This document shows, piece after piece, positions 8,355 to 18,190 of a stretch of 47,345 nucleotides of DNA. The notes beneath the pieces are model-generated. The model saw nothing but the letters and a program-made list of their open reading frames with translations. It ran no database searches and was not told the origin of the DNA. How positions within the stretch are numbered: the first letter of the stretch is position 1; every line of letters starts with the position of its first letter. The DNA is taken from positions 1 through 47,345 of the forward strand of contig NZ_JAJJWI010000026.1 of the NCBI RefSeq assembly GCF_020907275.1. Direction: 5' to 3'. The translations under genes were made by a program, and so were the position numbers. The DNA is from Pontibacter silvestris. Its GTDB lineage: Bacteria > Bacteroidota > Bacteroidia > Cytophagales > Hymenobacteraceae.

Positions 8355-11351
8355 TTAAAATTCTAGATTCAGGCCAAAAGTGTATGTCTTTACCTGCGGA
8401 TAGTATCTGCTGTCATTAGGAGCTTCCGGATCAATATCATCATCTAATTTTGACCATGTTAAGAGGTTCTGTCCGCTGGCATATATTCTGCATCTTGCTA
8501 AACCAACTTTAGATACCCATTCAGAAGGTAAATTGTAGCTTACCTGAAGACTTTTAAGTCGAAGATAGGCGCCACTCTCTATCCAGTAAGATGAAGACTG
8601 GTAATTTTGTGTAGATGTGGTTAGTCTTGGGAATGCAGCATCTGTGTTTTCTGGAGTCCAGCTGTCCTGGTGGATTTCTTTAAAGTTTCCGTCGGTGCTA
8701 TAAGGTGCTCTTTTTAACACTAATGTATTGATATCCACTTTTGCTACCCCTTGGAAAAATGCTGTCAGGCCAAATCCTTTATAGGATGAATTCAAGTTAA
8801 GCCCATAGGTATAGCGAGGAATATTACTGCCTAGGTAAACTCTGTCTTCTGCGTTAATAACCTCATCATTGTTCTGGTCTTTGTAGATCAGGTCGCCAGG
8901 AGCTGCTGTGCCAGGTTGGGTGGCGTGCTGAGATACCTCATCAGCTGTTTGGAATATGCCCTCTACTTCATAACCATAAAATGCACCGATAGGATCGCCT
9001 ACCTGATAAGCTGTGGTAATGCCATTGTTATCAGTTGTTATATAATCAGCATCTTTTAAATCTCTTATTTCATTTTTCACATCTGATAAATTGGCCCCGA
9101 CATCATATTTAAAATCCTGCCCAATATTGCCGTGGTAGTTCAGTGCCAGTTCCCAACCTGTGTTTCGCACACTACCGGCATTCTGATAAGGAGCACTCAA
9201 ACCAACCGTGGAGGGTATAGGTAACTGTAGCAGAATATCGTCTGTGTTTTTTATGAAATAGTCAAAAGCCGCATCTACTTTGCCTGATAGAATGGCTACA
9301 TCAAGCCCAATATCTGTCATTTGGGTAACCTCCCAGCTTAGAGAGGAGTTCGGGTAAGCAGTAAGCCCCCCTGTCGTGTTCAGAACTCCTCCAAAAGGAT
9401 AGCTGTTAAACCCTACAGTCGTCTGATAAGGATAGTTTCCAATGTTATCATTGCCTAACTTACCCCATGAGCCTCTTAATTTAAGCTCTTGTAAGAAGCC
9501 CACACTTTGCATAAACTCTTCACCAGAGATGCGCCAGCCTGCTGAAAAAGAAGGGAAGGTGCCCCATTTCTGGCCGGTTGCAAAACGAGAAGAACCATCA
9601 CGTCTGATGTTGGCTTCTAACAGGTACTTTTCATTAAAGGAATAATTTATCCTGCCGAAATAAGATTCCAATGCATATTCGTCAGCAGTCCCGTTGGTCG
9701 TTTGGCCATCGGCAGCACCAGCATCAATTTGCTCTAAATTTCCGTTTGGTAAGTTTTGACGATAGCCTGTCAGCTCATCAGTTGTTCTGCTTAATCTTGA
9801 GGCGCCTCCAAAGAATCTGAAAGAATGGTTCGCTATATCTTTTTGATACTCAACAAAGCCTTGAAAGTTTTTAAACCAGTTATCAGTTGATTGTTTTGTA
9901 ACATCGTTACGCCCAAGTGTTACTACACTTTCTTCTGTTACATAATCAAAGGCTTTATTATGTTGGCTCGTGTAGCCTGATTGGTAATTAACAGAAGCCA
10001 TTCCAGTTAATTTCAGCCCCTTTAGGAGGGTATAATCGGCGCGGAAGTTTCCTGTAAACAAGTTGTCTTTATAACTGTAAATACCTCCTTCTTCCTGAAA
10101 CCTTAATGGGTTTTGGCCACCTCTAACTATTGCCCATGAGCCATCGGCATATCTGTCCGGAGTTAAGGGGTTTATAATGGCTGCTTGCCCAAACTGGTAC
10201 CAGGTAGAGCCTTCTATACCTTGTGGCTCCCTTCTGTCGGATATTTTGGCTGATATATCAGAGCTGAAACTTAGCTTCTCATTTATGTTGACATCTGTGT
10301 TCAATCGCACTGTTAAACGCTCAAAGTCCATGTTCTTGATAAGCCCTTTCTGGTCGAAATAATTTGTTGAAAAGCGATACTTGGCGTTGTCTGTACCACC
10401 ACCAACAGAAAGGCTATGGCTTTGCTGGAAACCGCTGCCTGTTAATATTTTGTCCAGCCAGTAGTTGTCAGGATATTGGTTTACATCTCTGTTAGGGTCA
10501 TTATAAGCAGCAATTTGTTCATCGCTATAAATGGCTCCTGAACCAGAATTCTGGTACATTAAATTGGCTAACTCCATAAAGCTCTGCGCTCCGACAAACT
10601 TTGAAAGGCGTGTAGGTTCCTGCCAGCCGAAATAGTTATTGTAGGTAACTCTGGGCTTTCCGCTTCCGCCACGTTTTGTCGTAATCAGAATAACTCCATT
10701 AGCTGCTCTAACACCATAGATAGAAGCAGCAGCGGCATCTTTAAGTACTGAAATAGATTCTATGTCATTCGGATCAATATCGTTAATATTGTATTGAACA
10801 CCATCAACCAATACCAGTGGATCGTTGTTATTAAGTGTACCGATACCTCTTATGTTTATATTACCCTGGTCAGATCCTGGCTGCCCTGTGCTTTGAGTGA
10901 CTGTAACACCGGAGGCTACACCTTGTAGTGCGGCAGATGTCTGTCCAACTGGTTTCCAGTTTAGGTCATCTCCTTTAACAGCAGATACAGCTCCTGTTAC
11001 ATTTACTTTCTTTTGAGTGCCGTATCCTACAACCACTACTTCTTCCAGGGCTTTTGCATCCTCTTCCAGTGTAATGTTAAAAGTTGCCTGGTCACCAACT
11101 GTTACTTCTTTTGTAAGATAGCCGATATATGTAAAAATTAGCTTGCTTTGTGGAGCAACATTATTTAATTGGAAGCTCCCGTTTACGTCAGTAATGGCAC
11201 CCTTTTGAGTGCCTGCCTCCGTTACACTAACGCCAATAAGAGGAGAGCCGGATCCGTCTTTAACAGTTCCCAATATTGGTTTCAGCTCCTGTGAGTAACC
11301 TGCTATAAAGTGCAGCAGGAAAAAGGTGAGCAACAGTAATTTCTTTTTCAT
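8355..11351 (-). CDS. SusC/RagA-family TonB-linked outer-membrane transporter
   Basis: A 998-residue TonB-dependent oligosaccharide importer. Order of parts: signal peptide (about 1-20), carboxypeptidase-D-like regulatory domain (about 27-100, with GTVKDGSGSPLIGVSV and DVNGSFQL), TonB-box region (EEVVVVGYGTQ), plug domain (about 115-225, with IRGIGTLNNNDPLVLVDG and SVLKDAAAASIYG), and a 22-strand-type barrel ending in an aromatic C-terminus (FGLNLEF). This is the standard SusC layout. There is no N-terminal secretin/TonB short domain, so nothing suggests direct anti-sigma signalling. The SusD gene follows after 13 bases. A 189-base leader region upstream contains an 11-bp inverted repeat. Confidence 0.96.
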   Translation of the reverse strand: MKKKLLLLTFFLLHFIAGYSQELKPILGTVKDGSGSPLIGVSVTEAGTQKGAITDVNGSFQLNNVAPQSKLIFTYIGYLTKEVTVGDQATFNITLEEDAKALEEVVVVGYGTQKKVNVTGAVSAVKGDDLNWKPVGQTSAALQGVASGVTVTQSTGQPGSDQGNINIRGIGTLNNNDPLVLVDGVQYNINDIDPNDIESISVLKDAAAASIYGVRAANGVILITTKRGGSGKPRVTYNNYFGWQEPTRLSKFVGAQSFMELANLMYQNSGSGAIYSDEQIAAYNDPNRDVNQYPDNYWLDKILTGSGFQQSHSLSVGGGTDNAKYRFSTNYFDQKGLIKNMDFERLTVRLNTDVNINEKLSFSSDISAKISDRREPQGIEGSTWYQFGQAAIINPLTPDRYADGSWAIVRGGQNPLRFQEEGGIYSYKDNLFTGNFRADYTLLKGLKLTGMASVNYQSGYTSQHNKAFDYVTEESVVTLGRNDVTKQSTDNWFKNFQGFVEYQKDIANHSFRFFGGASRLSRTTDELTGYRQNLPNGNLEQIDAGAADGQTTNGTADEYALESYFGRINYSFNEKYLLEANIRRDGSSRFATGQKWGTFPSFSAGWRISGEEFMQSVGFLQELKLRGSWGKLGNDNIGNYPYQTTVGFNSYPFGGVLNTTGGLTAYPNSSLSWEVTQMTDIGLDVAILSGKVDAAFDYFIKNTDDILLQLPIPSTVGLSAPYQNAGSVRNTGWELALNYHGNIGQDFKYDVGANLSDVKNEIRDLKDADYITTDNNGITTAYQVGDPIGAFYGYEVEGIFQTADEVSQHATQPGTAAPGDLIYKDQNNDEVINAEDRVYLGSNIPRYTYGLNLNSSYKGFGLTAFFQGVAKVDINTLVLKRAPYSTDGNFKEIHQDSWTPENTDAAFPRLTTSTQNYQSSSYWIESGAYLRLKSLQVSYNLPSEWVSKVGLARCRIYASGQNLLTWSKLDDDIDPEAPNDSRYYPQVKTYTFGLNLEF

Positions 11352-11397
11352 GATAAGTGTTAAGATTAGATTAGAAGTGAAGAGAATAGATTTAGTT

Positions 11398-11449
11398 TTT
11401 TCAGGAAAAATTGTGGTCGCAATAATTGAGTTTCACGATTTCCTGAAAA
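11398..11449. promoter_or_regulatory. 11-bp inverted repeat in the susC upstream region
   Basis: TTTTCAGGAAA at 11398-11408 and TTTCCTGAAAA at 11439-11449 are perfect inverted repeats separated by 30 bases. They lie 47-98 bases upstream of the SusC start. They could be a 5'-leader stem or two half-sites for a regulator. No -7 TAnnTTTG box is visible nearby. Function is unproven. Confidence 0.35.
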
Positions 11450-11540
11450 GATTTTTACCATAGGCTTGACTGTATTTGATAGATTAAGTGCGAATAGTAT
11501 AGGCGATGATATTCCATTTGATAGTTTTAGTAGCAGTTAG

Positions 11541-14195
11541 TTATTTAATGGTCATAGTTTGTTTCTCAACATTCCATCCTTCTATCGTAACTGCTGGCAA
11601 ACTGTCATCAGAACCCGGAGTATATTCCATCGTAATGGTTTTATGCTCTCCCGGAAGTACAGATACATAATTGTCGCTGTAAAACACGGGCAGCAAACGT
11701 TCCTGTGTTTGAGAATTAACCAAAGAAAGCCTGTTAAAGAAAGCGACAGTATTAGTTGCCGGGTTAGTCACAGTTACTTCAATTTTCCCTTTGGCTACCT
11801 GCTGTGCTTCTACTTTCGGGCTTACCTTGGCCAGTTCTTTTAATCCATTGTATTCTCCCTGGGCATTTGGCAACCAATAGAAGTTGTCATCAATAACTTG
11901 TTTATTAAGGTCGAGTAACCTGAGAGAGAGGAATGCGCCTTTATCTTTAGCAAGCTCTTGTACAGAAGCGTTAATCGGCAGATATTTCTTAGACATAGAA
12001 GGGTTGATTTCTACTATTACCTGACCTAATGCTGTTTTCTTGCCCGACATGTCATACGCATCTACTACCATCATCATGTCGCGCTTTACATCAAAGGTAT
12101 TATTCGTCATCATCACCATGCTGTCTACCGGGTTATACATAATGTGTAGAGGCTTGCTTCCGGTGCGCAAACCATAGAGGCTGGCATTTGGGTCAAGGTA
12201 GTAATCGTACATCTGGCCACGCATAGCAGTCCAGGGGTTCTGGGTTTTCCAGATAATAGTTCCGGTGTACCAGTCCCACATGTGAGAGCTAAACCCTTCT
12301 ATCAAGGCTCTATATTGGTTGTAATTTACAAGCTGCGCTTTTGTCGCAAAATCTTTTACATCGGTTGGAGCTCCGTAGGGGAGTATGTGCTGTTCGTAAC
12401 CTACGCCTGTGTAAGTATGATAGGTCCAAACGGAATCTACCTTTTCTGAGGGGTTGCTTTCTGATCCCATATATTGCGGTGCAACCATATTTTCTTCCGG
12501 TATAAAACGTTCCAGCGATTCATAATCACCAACACCTACTGAACCTACTTCAGAATTGAACGGATAGGTTTTGAATGACCAGAATTTACTGAAAGGCTGT
12601 ATGGTGTAAGGCCCATCGCCGTTACCGCCTATCGTGTTATAAGACATACTATCGGCATTGGAGTAGGGGATGAACCAACGGGTGCCATCCAGCTCAGGCA
12701 GAATAGAATCTTGAAGGGCAGTTATAATGTCTTTAGGAGGAGTGATTTCGTTGCCTCCGCACCACATGGCCAGCGAAGCATAATTACGAATCATTTTTAC
12801 CTGGTCTGCGGCTGATTTAATGAATAGCTGATGATCATCCGGGTACTTTCGGCGGGTCCATTGGTCTTCCAGTTTCATTGGGTCTACCCAGCGTCCATTG
12901 GCGTCTCCAGACATCCAGAAGTCCTGTATAACCAGTAAACCATATTTGTCGCAAGCCTGATAGAATTCCGGGCGCTCTACTAAAGCACCACCCCATACTC
13001 TGATCAGGTTCAGGTTCATGTCGCGGTGGAAACGTACTTCGGCATCGTAACGTGCATCCGTAAACCGAAGCATGGCATCAGATATAATCCAGTTGCCACC
13101 TTTGATGAATATCTTCTGCCCGTTAACGTTTACTTGTTTGCTTTGCGTCCTTTCATTCCATTCAGTTTGTATTTCCCGAATGCCAACCTGCACATTTTCT
13201 TCGTCAGATACAGCGTTGCCATTTACCAGGAACTGTAGCTTTAGCTGGTAAAGATGCTGAGGCCCATAACCGTTTGGCCACCATAGCTTTGGGTTTTGCA
13301 GTGTTAAATTTTTTAAGCTGATCTGCTGTGTGGAATGAGCTGGAATGCTAACTTTTTGCGATACTGCGTGACCATCCAGCGTGTATCGGAGTACACCATT
13401 TACTTTTTTAGAAGTAGGGTTTTCCAGCTCTGCTGATACTTTGATGATGGCTGGCTGTTGTGGACCTTCCGGCTTGCGCACCCCAGGTACGAGGGTAACT
13501 ACATGCGGATTCTTCAGGTTAACCTGCTTGGTCTTTTCAATGATTACTTTGTCCCAGATGCCGGTGTTCCTATCCCGGATTGGTTGTATCCAGTCCCAGC
13601 CAGCTACATACTGGTGCGACACATTTTTTGCAATGGTACCGTCTCCGGCTTGGCCGCCGTTGGGGTTGCCTACCGGGTCAGGCGGATAAACTATAACAGC
13701 TAAGCGGTTATCACCATCTTTAGCCAAGTAAGGAGTAATGTTATAGGTTTGGCGAAGAAACATGCCATAGTGTGTTTCTTTATTGAGCTTCTGACCATTC
13801 AGAAAAACCTCACAACTATAGTTAACCCCTCTTAAATGCAGCCACACTTGTTCATCCTCCTGAGGTAAGGTTTCTTTAAAATCTTTTGCAAACCAATAAG
13901 TATAGTAGTCGCTGCCTGTATGATATATATCCGGGATTTTCTTGTTGTTCATTCCATAAAAAGGATCCGGAATTTGTTTGTTTTCTAGCTGAGTCGTCAG
14001 CACGGTGCCCGGAACAACAGCTGGTGCCCAGCCAGATAGGCTATAAGTTGGTTGAGAGATAGCTTGCCCGTTCTTATCGACTTTGGTTATGGGTATGCAC
14101 TTCCAACCGGAGTTTAGCTCATATTTGTCCAGAGCAAAAAGAGAGTAAACAGGGGAAAGAATCAAAAATAGAAGAACAAGAACTTTAGGCATCAT
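11541..14195 (-). CDS. GH2 beta-mannosidase, endo-beta-mannosidase (EBM)-like
   Basis: An 884-residue exported glycoside hydrolase of family 2, with a signal peptide (about 1-21), sugar-binding N-terminal domain, two immunoglobulin-like domains, a barrel (about 360-690) and a C-terminal beta domain. Its motifs recall plant mannosylglycoprotein endo-beta-mannosidase: GWDWIQPIRDRNTGIWD (199-215), LWWPNGYGPQHLY (304-316), FIKGGNWIISDAMLRF (363-378) and RVWGGALVERPEFY (399-412). The acid/base is expected at E483 (CGGNE) and the nucleophile at E549 (FNSEVGSVG). EBM cleaves the Man-beta-1,4-GlcNAc bond of the N-glycan core, matching the GH92, GH29 and GH20 neighbours. Exo-beta-D-glucosaminidase of the same GH2 branch is the main alternative. 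The family is sure; specificity is inference. Confidence 0.88.
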   Translation of the reverse strand: MMPKVLVLLFLILSPVYSLFALDKYELNSGWKCIPITKVDKNGQAISQPTYSLSGWAPAVVPGTVLTTQLENKQIPDPFYGMNNKKIPDIYHTGSDYYTYWFAKDFKETLPQEDEQVWLHLRGVNYSCEVFLNGQKLNKETHYGMFLRQTYNITPYLAKDGDNRLAVIVYPPDPVGNPNGGQAGDGTIAKNVSHQYVAGWDWIQPIRDRNTGIWDKVIIEKTKQVNLKNPHVVTLVPGVRKPEGPQQPAIIKVSAELENPTSKKVNGVLRYTLDGHAVSQKVSIPAHSTQQISLKNLTLQNPKLWWPNGYGPQHLYQLKLQFLVNGNAVSDEENVQVGIREIQTEWNERTQSKQVNVNGQKIFIKGGNWIISDAMLRFTDARYDAEVRFHRDMNLNLIRVWGGALVERPEFYQACDKYGLLVIQDFWMSGDANGRWVDPMKLEDQWTRRKYPDDHQLFIKSAADQVKMIRNYASLAMWCGGNEITPPKDIITALQDSILPELDGTRWFIPYSNADSMSYNTIGGNGDGPYTIQPFSKFWSFKTYPFNSEVGSVGVGDYESLERFIPEENMVAPQYMGSESNPSEKVDSVWTYHTYTGVGYEQHILPYGAPTDVKDFATKAQLVNYNQYRALIEGFSSHMWDWYTGTIIWKTQNPWTAMRGQMYDYYLDPNASLYGLRTGSKPLHIMYNPVDSMVMMTNNTFDVKRDMMMVVDAYDMSGKKTALGQVIVEINPSMSKKYLPINASVQELAKDKGAFLSLRLLDLNKQVIDDNFYWLPNAQGEYNGLKELAKVSPKVEAQQVAKGKIEVTVTNPATNTVAFFNRLSLVNSQTQERLLPVFYSDNYVSVLPGEHKTITMEYTPGSDDSLPAVTIEGWNVEKQTMTIK

Positions 14196-14294
14196 GGTGG
14201 TAAGGGTTTGGCGTAGACTTAGAGTAGTTTAGTAGAAAAGTAAAAGGAGAAAAGGGGGCATGGCAGGCAATACCTGCTTCTGCCCATATTCCAA

Positions 14295-14302
14295 CAAATG
14301 TA
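14295..14302 (-). promoter_or_regulatory. Candidate -7 box for the GH2 gene
   Basis: On the minus strand these bases read TACATTTG, an exact match to the Bacteroidota -7 consensus TAnnTTTG, 99 bases before the GH2 start codon. No well-placed -33 TTTG is seen, so this rests on one short motif. Confidence 0.25.
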
Positions 14303-14315
14303 GAAAACTCAATGT

Positions 14316-14351
14316 TGAGCTTTGGCAGTAACCAATGCTTACCAAAGCTCA
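14316..14351 (-). terminator. Hairpin after the sugar transporter gene
   Basis: TGAGCTTTGG at 14316-14325 pairs with CCAAAGCTCA at 14342-14351. On the minus strand it lies 43 bases past the transporter stop codon and is followed, after a few bases, by a short TTTT. It probably ends or attenuates the upstream transcript before the GH2 gene. Confidence 0.45.
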
Positions 14352-14394
14352 CTGTAGTTGCTGTTAACTACTTTAAGAGAGGTAGTGGCAACTA

Positions 14395-15687
14395 TTATCT
14401 TCTGGCCTTATGCCCTGAGGTGCCATAAAACCATAAAAACAGGTAACAAGGTATAACAAGCCAATAAGCCTGTTGCGGATTAAGCATATCTGCCAGCGCC
14501 CCATATAGGAGTGGCAACACTGCTCCGCCGGCAATAGCCATGATCAGAAAAGAGGAGCCAATTTTGGTGAAACGACCTAAACCCGCAATAGCCAGAGGCC
14601 AGATAGCCGGAAACACCAATGAGTTAGCTAAACCAAGTAGCGAGATGAAAAGAACAGAAGTATACCCATCAGTAAAAATTGCAGTTAGGGCGAATAACGC
14701 ACCTAGTATAGCTGATACCTGCAGTGCTTTTTCCTGGCTAATATATTTCGGGATCGCAACTATACCAACAAAATAACCCACTATCATAGCACCAAGTGTG
14801 AACGAGGTAAAGAATTTAGCGGTAGTTAAGGCAATGCCCTGCGATGCGCCATAACTTATAATAGTATCTCCGGCTATTACTTCGACACCTACATATAAGA
14901 ACATAGCCAAGGTGCCTAACAGTAGCTGCGGGAATTGGAAGACGCTCGTTTTATTTGTATTAGCCGCTGCAACTGTTTCGTCTTCGTGGTCGGTATCAAT
15001 TTCTGGCAGAGATGAAAAGTAAATCAGTACTGCTAACAACAACAACACCCCAACTATGATCAGGTAAGGAGTGATCACTCGGGAAGCCAGGGCATCCAGC
15101 TCTACTGCCTTCTGTGCCGGATCCATTGTAGCTAGCCTGTCAACAAGCGCATCAGCATCGCTTAAAGCAATGGCGCCTAAAATAATAGGGGCAAGTGCTC
15201 CGGCAATTTTGTTGCAGATACCCATTACGCTGATTCTTTTTGCTGCACTTTCGCGTGGACCCAGAATAGTAATGTAAGGGTTAGCTGCTGTCTGTAACAC
15301 TGCTAAACCAGTACCTTGTATAAACAGACCCAGTAGAAACAAGCTATAGGTACGGGTAATTGCTGCAGGAACAAAAATAAGTGCTCCAATGGCCATCACA
15401 ACTAACCCTGCAGACATACCATGTTTGAAACCTGTAGCTTTAAGTACCCAGGCAGATGGAATGGCCATTACCAAGTAAGAGATGTAAAAGGCAAAAGCAA
15501 CCAGATATGATTCAAAGTTATTCAGTTCGCAGGCTATTCTTAAATAAGGAATCAGAACTGAATTCAGCCATGTAACAAAGCCAAATATGAAAAATAGAGC
15601 GCCGATAATAATAATCGACTTTATCTGTTGATTCGGGCCAGTTGCCTGTAGAGCCTTGGTCTGTACGGTTGGTGCTACTCTTGTCAT
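14395..15687 (-). CDS. FucP/NagP-type sugar:proton symporter (MFS)
   Basis: A 430-residue inner-membrane permease of the major facilitator superfamily, with about 12 hydrophobic segments. It belongs to the FucP/GluP/NagP branch: FIFGFVTWLNSVLIPYLR in TM1, then GLFIQGTGLAVLQTAANPY, and ILGPRESAAKRISVMGICNK before the mid-section helix. That last motif is shared with GlcNAc permease NagP and the glucose/galactose permeases. Since the locus releases GlcNAc, mannose and fucose, any of these could be the substrate; the nearby ROK kinase and NagB-like gene favour GlcNAc. It follows the GH20 gene at a distance of 139 bases in the same orientation. Confidence 0.9.
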   Translation of the reverse strand: MTRVAPTVQTKALQATGPNQQIKSIIIIGALFFIFGFVTWLNSVLIPYLRIACELNNFESYLVAFAFYISYLVMAIPSAWVLKATGFKHGMSAGLVVMAIGALIFVPAAITRTYSLFLLGLFIQGTGLAVLQTAANPYITILGPRESAAKRISVMGICNKIAGALAPIILGAIALSDADALVDRLATMDPAQKAVELDALASRVITPYLIIVGVLLLLAVLIYFSSLPEIDTDHEDETVAAANTNKTSVFQFPQLLLGTLAMFLYVGVEVIAGDTIISYGASQGIALTTAKFFTSFTLGAMIVGYFVGIVAIPKYISQEKALQVSAILGALFALTAIFTDGYTSVLFISLLGLANSLVFPAIWPLAIAGLGRFTKIGSSFLIMAIAGGAVLPLLYGALADMLNPQQAYWLVIPCYLFLWFYGTSGHKARR

Positions 15688-15826
15688 TTTTAAAAGGTTG
15701 ATATGGATGATATGGAGTAATCTATTGGCTTTAGTTAGTTTGCTGGTATGCTTTTAACTGCACTCTAAAAGGAACCAGTGTATTTTAATGTTCCGAGAGA
15801 AGAAGCAGAACTCTTTCAGGACAATT

Positions 15827-18190
15827 TTATTTCACTACAATTTCATCAACAAATACCCATGTCTTTTTACCGGCAGTGCCATTTGTGTTAAGGTTTGCCT
15901 GTGCATTTCTGGCTGTTACCTTAATAAATCGAGCTTTGGTTTTTGGCAGATATGTTAGTAGTTCTTTTTTGAAAGTTCCTTGCTGTCTACCTTCCGGTAT
16001 GTCAGAAATGACCTTTACTGTTTTAAACTTCTTGCCATTCTTAGAAACTGCAATTTCTATTTGTGTCGGCAACAGTATTTCAGCTCCTGTATTCTGAAGG
16101 AAAGAGCTGCTGATAGTGGATACTTTGGTTATCTCATCCAGGTCTATAAGAGCTTCCATGTCGCTTCCGAAAAAGCCAAGCCATTGTCCGTCGGTGTGGT
16201 TAGTAGTTCCTCCGAGGCCATTTACCAGAGTTACAGCTCCTGAAGCGGTATAACTAGGGTGTGCCGGGGTGGTTAGCTGAATAGGATGTGCAAAGGCTTT
16301 ATGCACTTTAATATCCTTAGAAGTTACTTTACCCATCATTTTGCCGCCAGAAAAAGAGGCAGCTTTTATTGTGGCAGAATTAGATACCGGAAAAGGACTT
16401 GTATAAGCAAGTGCGGAAGGAGTAGGTTCAGAACCATTCAGCGTGTAAAAAACCTGCGGACCTGCGGCATCCATCAAGAAATTTACCGTAGCCACTCTTT
16501 GCGTTGTATCTATTGCTATCTGTTGCCTTACGTTAAATGTGCTTCTGGCATAGTTCGCACCAAGGGCATCGAACCGCTGGTACTGCTGTTGCATGCGGGC
16601 TTTAAAGTTTTCCCAATCTTTTTGTTTGGCTGGAGTCCAGAGTACTTCCGATAAGGCTGACATACGTGGCAGCACCATGTATTCTACTTGCTCTGATGTA
16701 GGAATATATTCCGTCCACACGTTTGCCTGTGCGCCTAAAATGTATTTCTTTTCATCTTCAGAAAGTTCAGCTGGTGTAGGTTCAAAGGAGTATACTTTCT
16801 CAAGTGTTGTATACCCGCCTATGGCAACAGGCTCCAGATTTGGTTCGCCCTGGTAATGGTCAAAATACACATGAGAGCCCGGTGTCATAACCACATAATG
16901 GTGCTGCTTTGCTGCGGCAATGCCTCCCTCAGTACCACGCCACGACATGACATACGCATTAGGAGCAAGGCCTCCTTCCAGTATCTCATCCCATCCAATT
17001 ATTGTTCTGCCTTTTGAGTTCACAAACTTTTCCATCCGCTGTATGAAGTAGCTTTGCAGTTCATGTTCATTCTTCAGGTTTTCCGCGGCTATTCGGGCCT
17101 GGCACTTGGGGCACTTTTCCCAACGGCTCTTTGGTGATTCGTCTCCTCCAATATGGATGATTTTGCTAGGGAATAAATCCATTACTTCTGTCAGAACATC
17201 CTCCAGAAACTCAAAAGTCTGTTCGTTACCGGCACAATACACATCATCAAAAACCCCCCAAAGCTGTTCAACTTTAAAAGGGCCTCCTGTACAAGATAGC
17301 TCAGGATAAGCTGTCAGTGCTGCTATAGAGTGCCCCGGCATCTCGATTTCTGGTATTACTGTAATGTAGCGGTCCTGTGCATATTTAACTACTTCTTTAA
17401 TTTGTTCCTGAGTATAGTAGCCACCGTAACGTTTGTCATCAAACTGATGGGGTTGGTCGCTGTAATGACCAATTAAGGTGCCGTCGCGCCAGGCACCTAC
17501 TTCTGTTAACTTAGGATATTTCTTTATTTCTATGCGCCAGCCCTGATCTTCGGTGAGGTGCCAGTGGAAAGTGTTCATTTTATGCATCGCCAGGTAGTCG
17601 ATGTACTTTTTTACAAACTCCACCGAGAAAAAATGGCGTGCCACATCAAGGTGCATGCCACGCCAGGCGTAGCGGGGTTTGTCTACTACCTCTAACGCCG
17701 GAATGCTTACCGGAGCTGTAGTGGTGGTTGATGGCAGTAACTGCCGTATTGTCTGAGTGCCTAAAAATAGCCCCTGCGGCTTGTTAGCGGCTAACGTCAC
17801 CTGAGAAGAAGTAACCTGTAGTTTATAGCCTTCAGCTCCAAGAGAATCTATAGGTTGTGCAAGTGTAAGGTAAATAGCATGTTCACTATCTTTATTAGGT
17901 ACAGCTTGAGTGACTTTTAACTGGTTTCCTGAAATCTGCTGTATGTATTGCGCTAAAGCCTGTCCGATGTTCTTTAGCTCATCATTTTCAGGGTCGACAT
18001 ATATAGTAGTACCTGCGTTAAGAGAAAAACTACCGCTTTTCAGGGTTAACTTCAGCGGCTGTGGTATAATAGCTATTGTTTGTAGCGCAGCCGTTTCTGT
18101 CTGTGCATATACGGAAGGTATTGGTGCCACTACTGCTCCCCAGGTGCATACTAAAGTAGCTAGTGCCGCTATTTTGCCTTTTATACTCAT
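15827..18190 (-). CDS. GH20 beta-N-acetylhexosaminidase with C-terminal F5/8-like domain
   Basis: A 787-residue exported hexosaminidase, the second GH20 in the locus. It has a signal peptide (cleavage near VYAQ, residue 29), GH20b domain (about 38-170), catalytic barrel (about 173-530), a chitobiase-like beta domain (FYTLNGSEPTPS), and a C-terminal discoidin/F5/8-type domain (about 650-787, with LVNGLGG and DGQWLGFFG). The catalytic pair is D350/E351 in HIGGDESPKSRW, followed by CPKC, a common GH20 feature. Its start overlaps the stop of the upstream ROK kinase by four bases (ATGA), indicating translational coupling. Its different tail from the PA14-bearing GH20 suggests different substrate targeting. 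Confidence 0.94.
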   Translation of the reverse strand: MSIKGKIAALATLVCTWGAVVAPIPSVYAQTETAALQTIAIIPQPLKLTLKSGSFSLNAGTTIYVDPENDELKNIGQALAQYIQQISGNQLKVTQAVPNKDSEHAIYLTLAQPIDSLGAEGYKLQVTSSQVTLAANKPQGLFLGTQTIRQLLPSTTTTAPVSIPALEVVDKPRYAWRGMHLDVARHFFSVEFVKKYIDYLAMHKMNTFHWHLTEDQGWRIEIKKYPKLTEVGAWRDGTLIGHYSDQPHQFDDKRYGGYYTQEQIKEVVKYAQDRYITVIPEIEMPGHSIAALTAYPELSCTGGPFKVEQLWGVFDDVYCAGNEQTFEFLEDVLTEVMDLFPSKIIHIGGDESPKSRWEKCPKCQARIAAENLKNEHELQSYFIQRMEKFVNSKGRTIIGWDEILEGGLAPNAYVMSWRGTEGGIAAAKQHHYVVMTPGSHVYFDHYQGEPNLEPVAIGGYTTLEKVYSFEPTPAELSEDEKKYILGAQANVWTEYIPTSEQVEYMVLPRMSALSEVLWTPAKQKDWENFKARMQQQYQRFDALGANYARSTFNVRQQIAIDTTQRVATVNFLMDAAGPQVFYTLNGSEPTPSALAYTSPFPVSNSATIKAASFSGGKMMGKVTSKDIKVHKAFAHPIQLTTPAHPSYTASGAVTLVNGLGGTTNHTDGQWLGFFGSDMEALIDLDEITKVSTISSSFLQNTGAEILLPTQIEIAVSKNGKKFKTVKVISDIPEGRQQGTFKKELLTYLPKTKARFIKVTARNAQANLNTNGTAGKKTWVFVDEIVVK

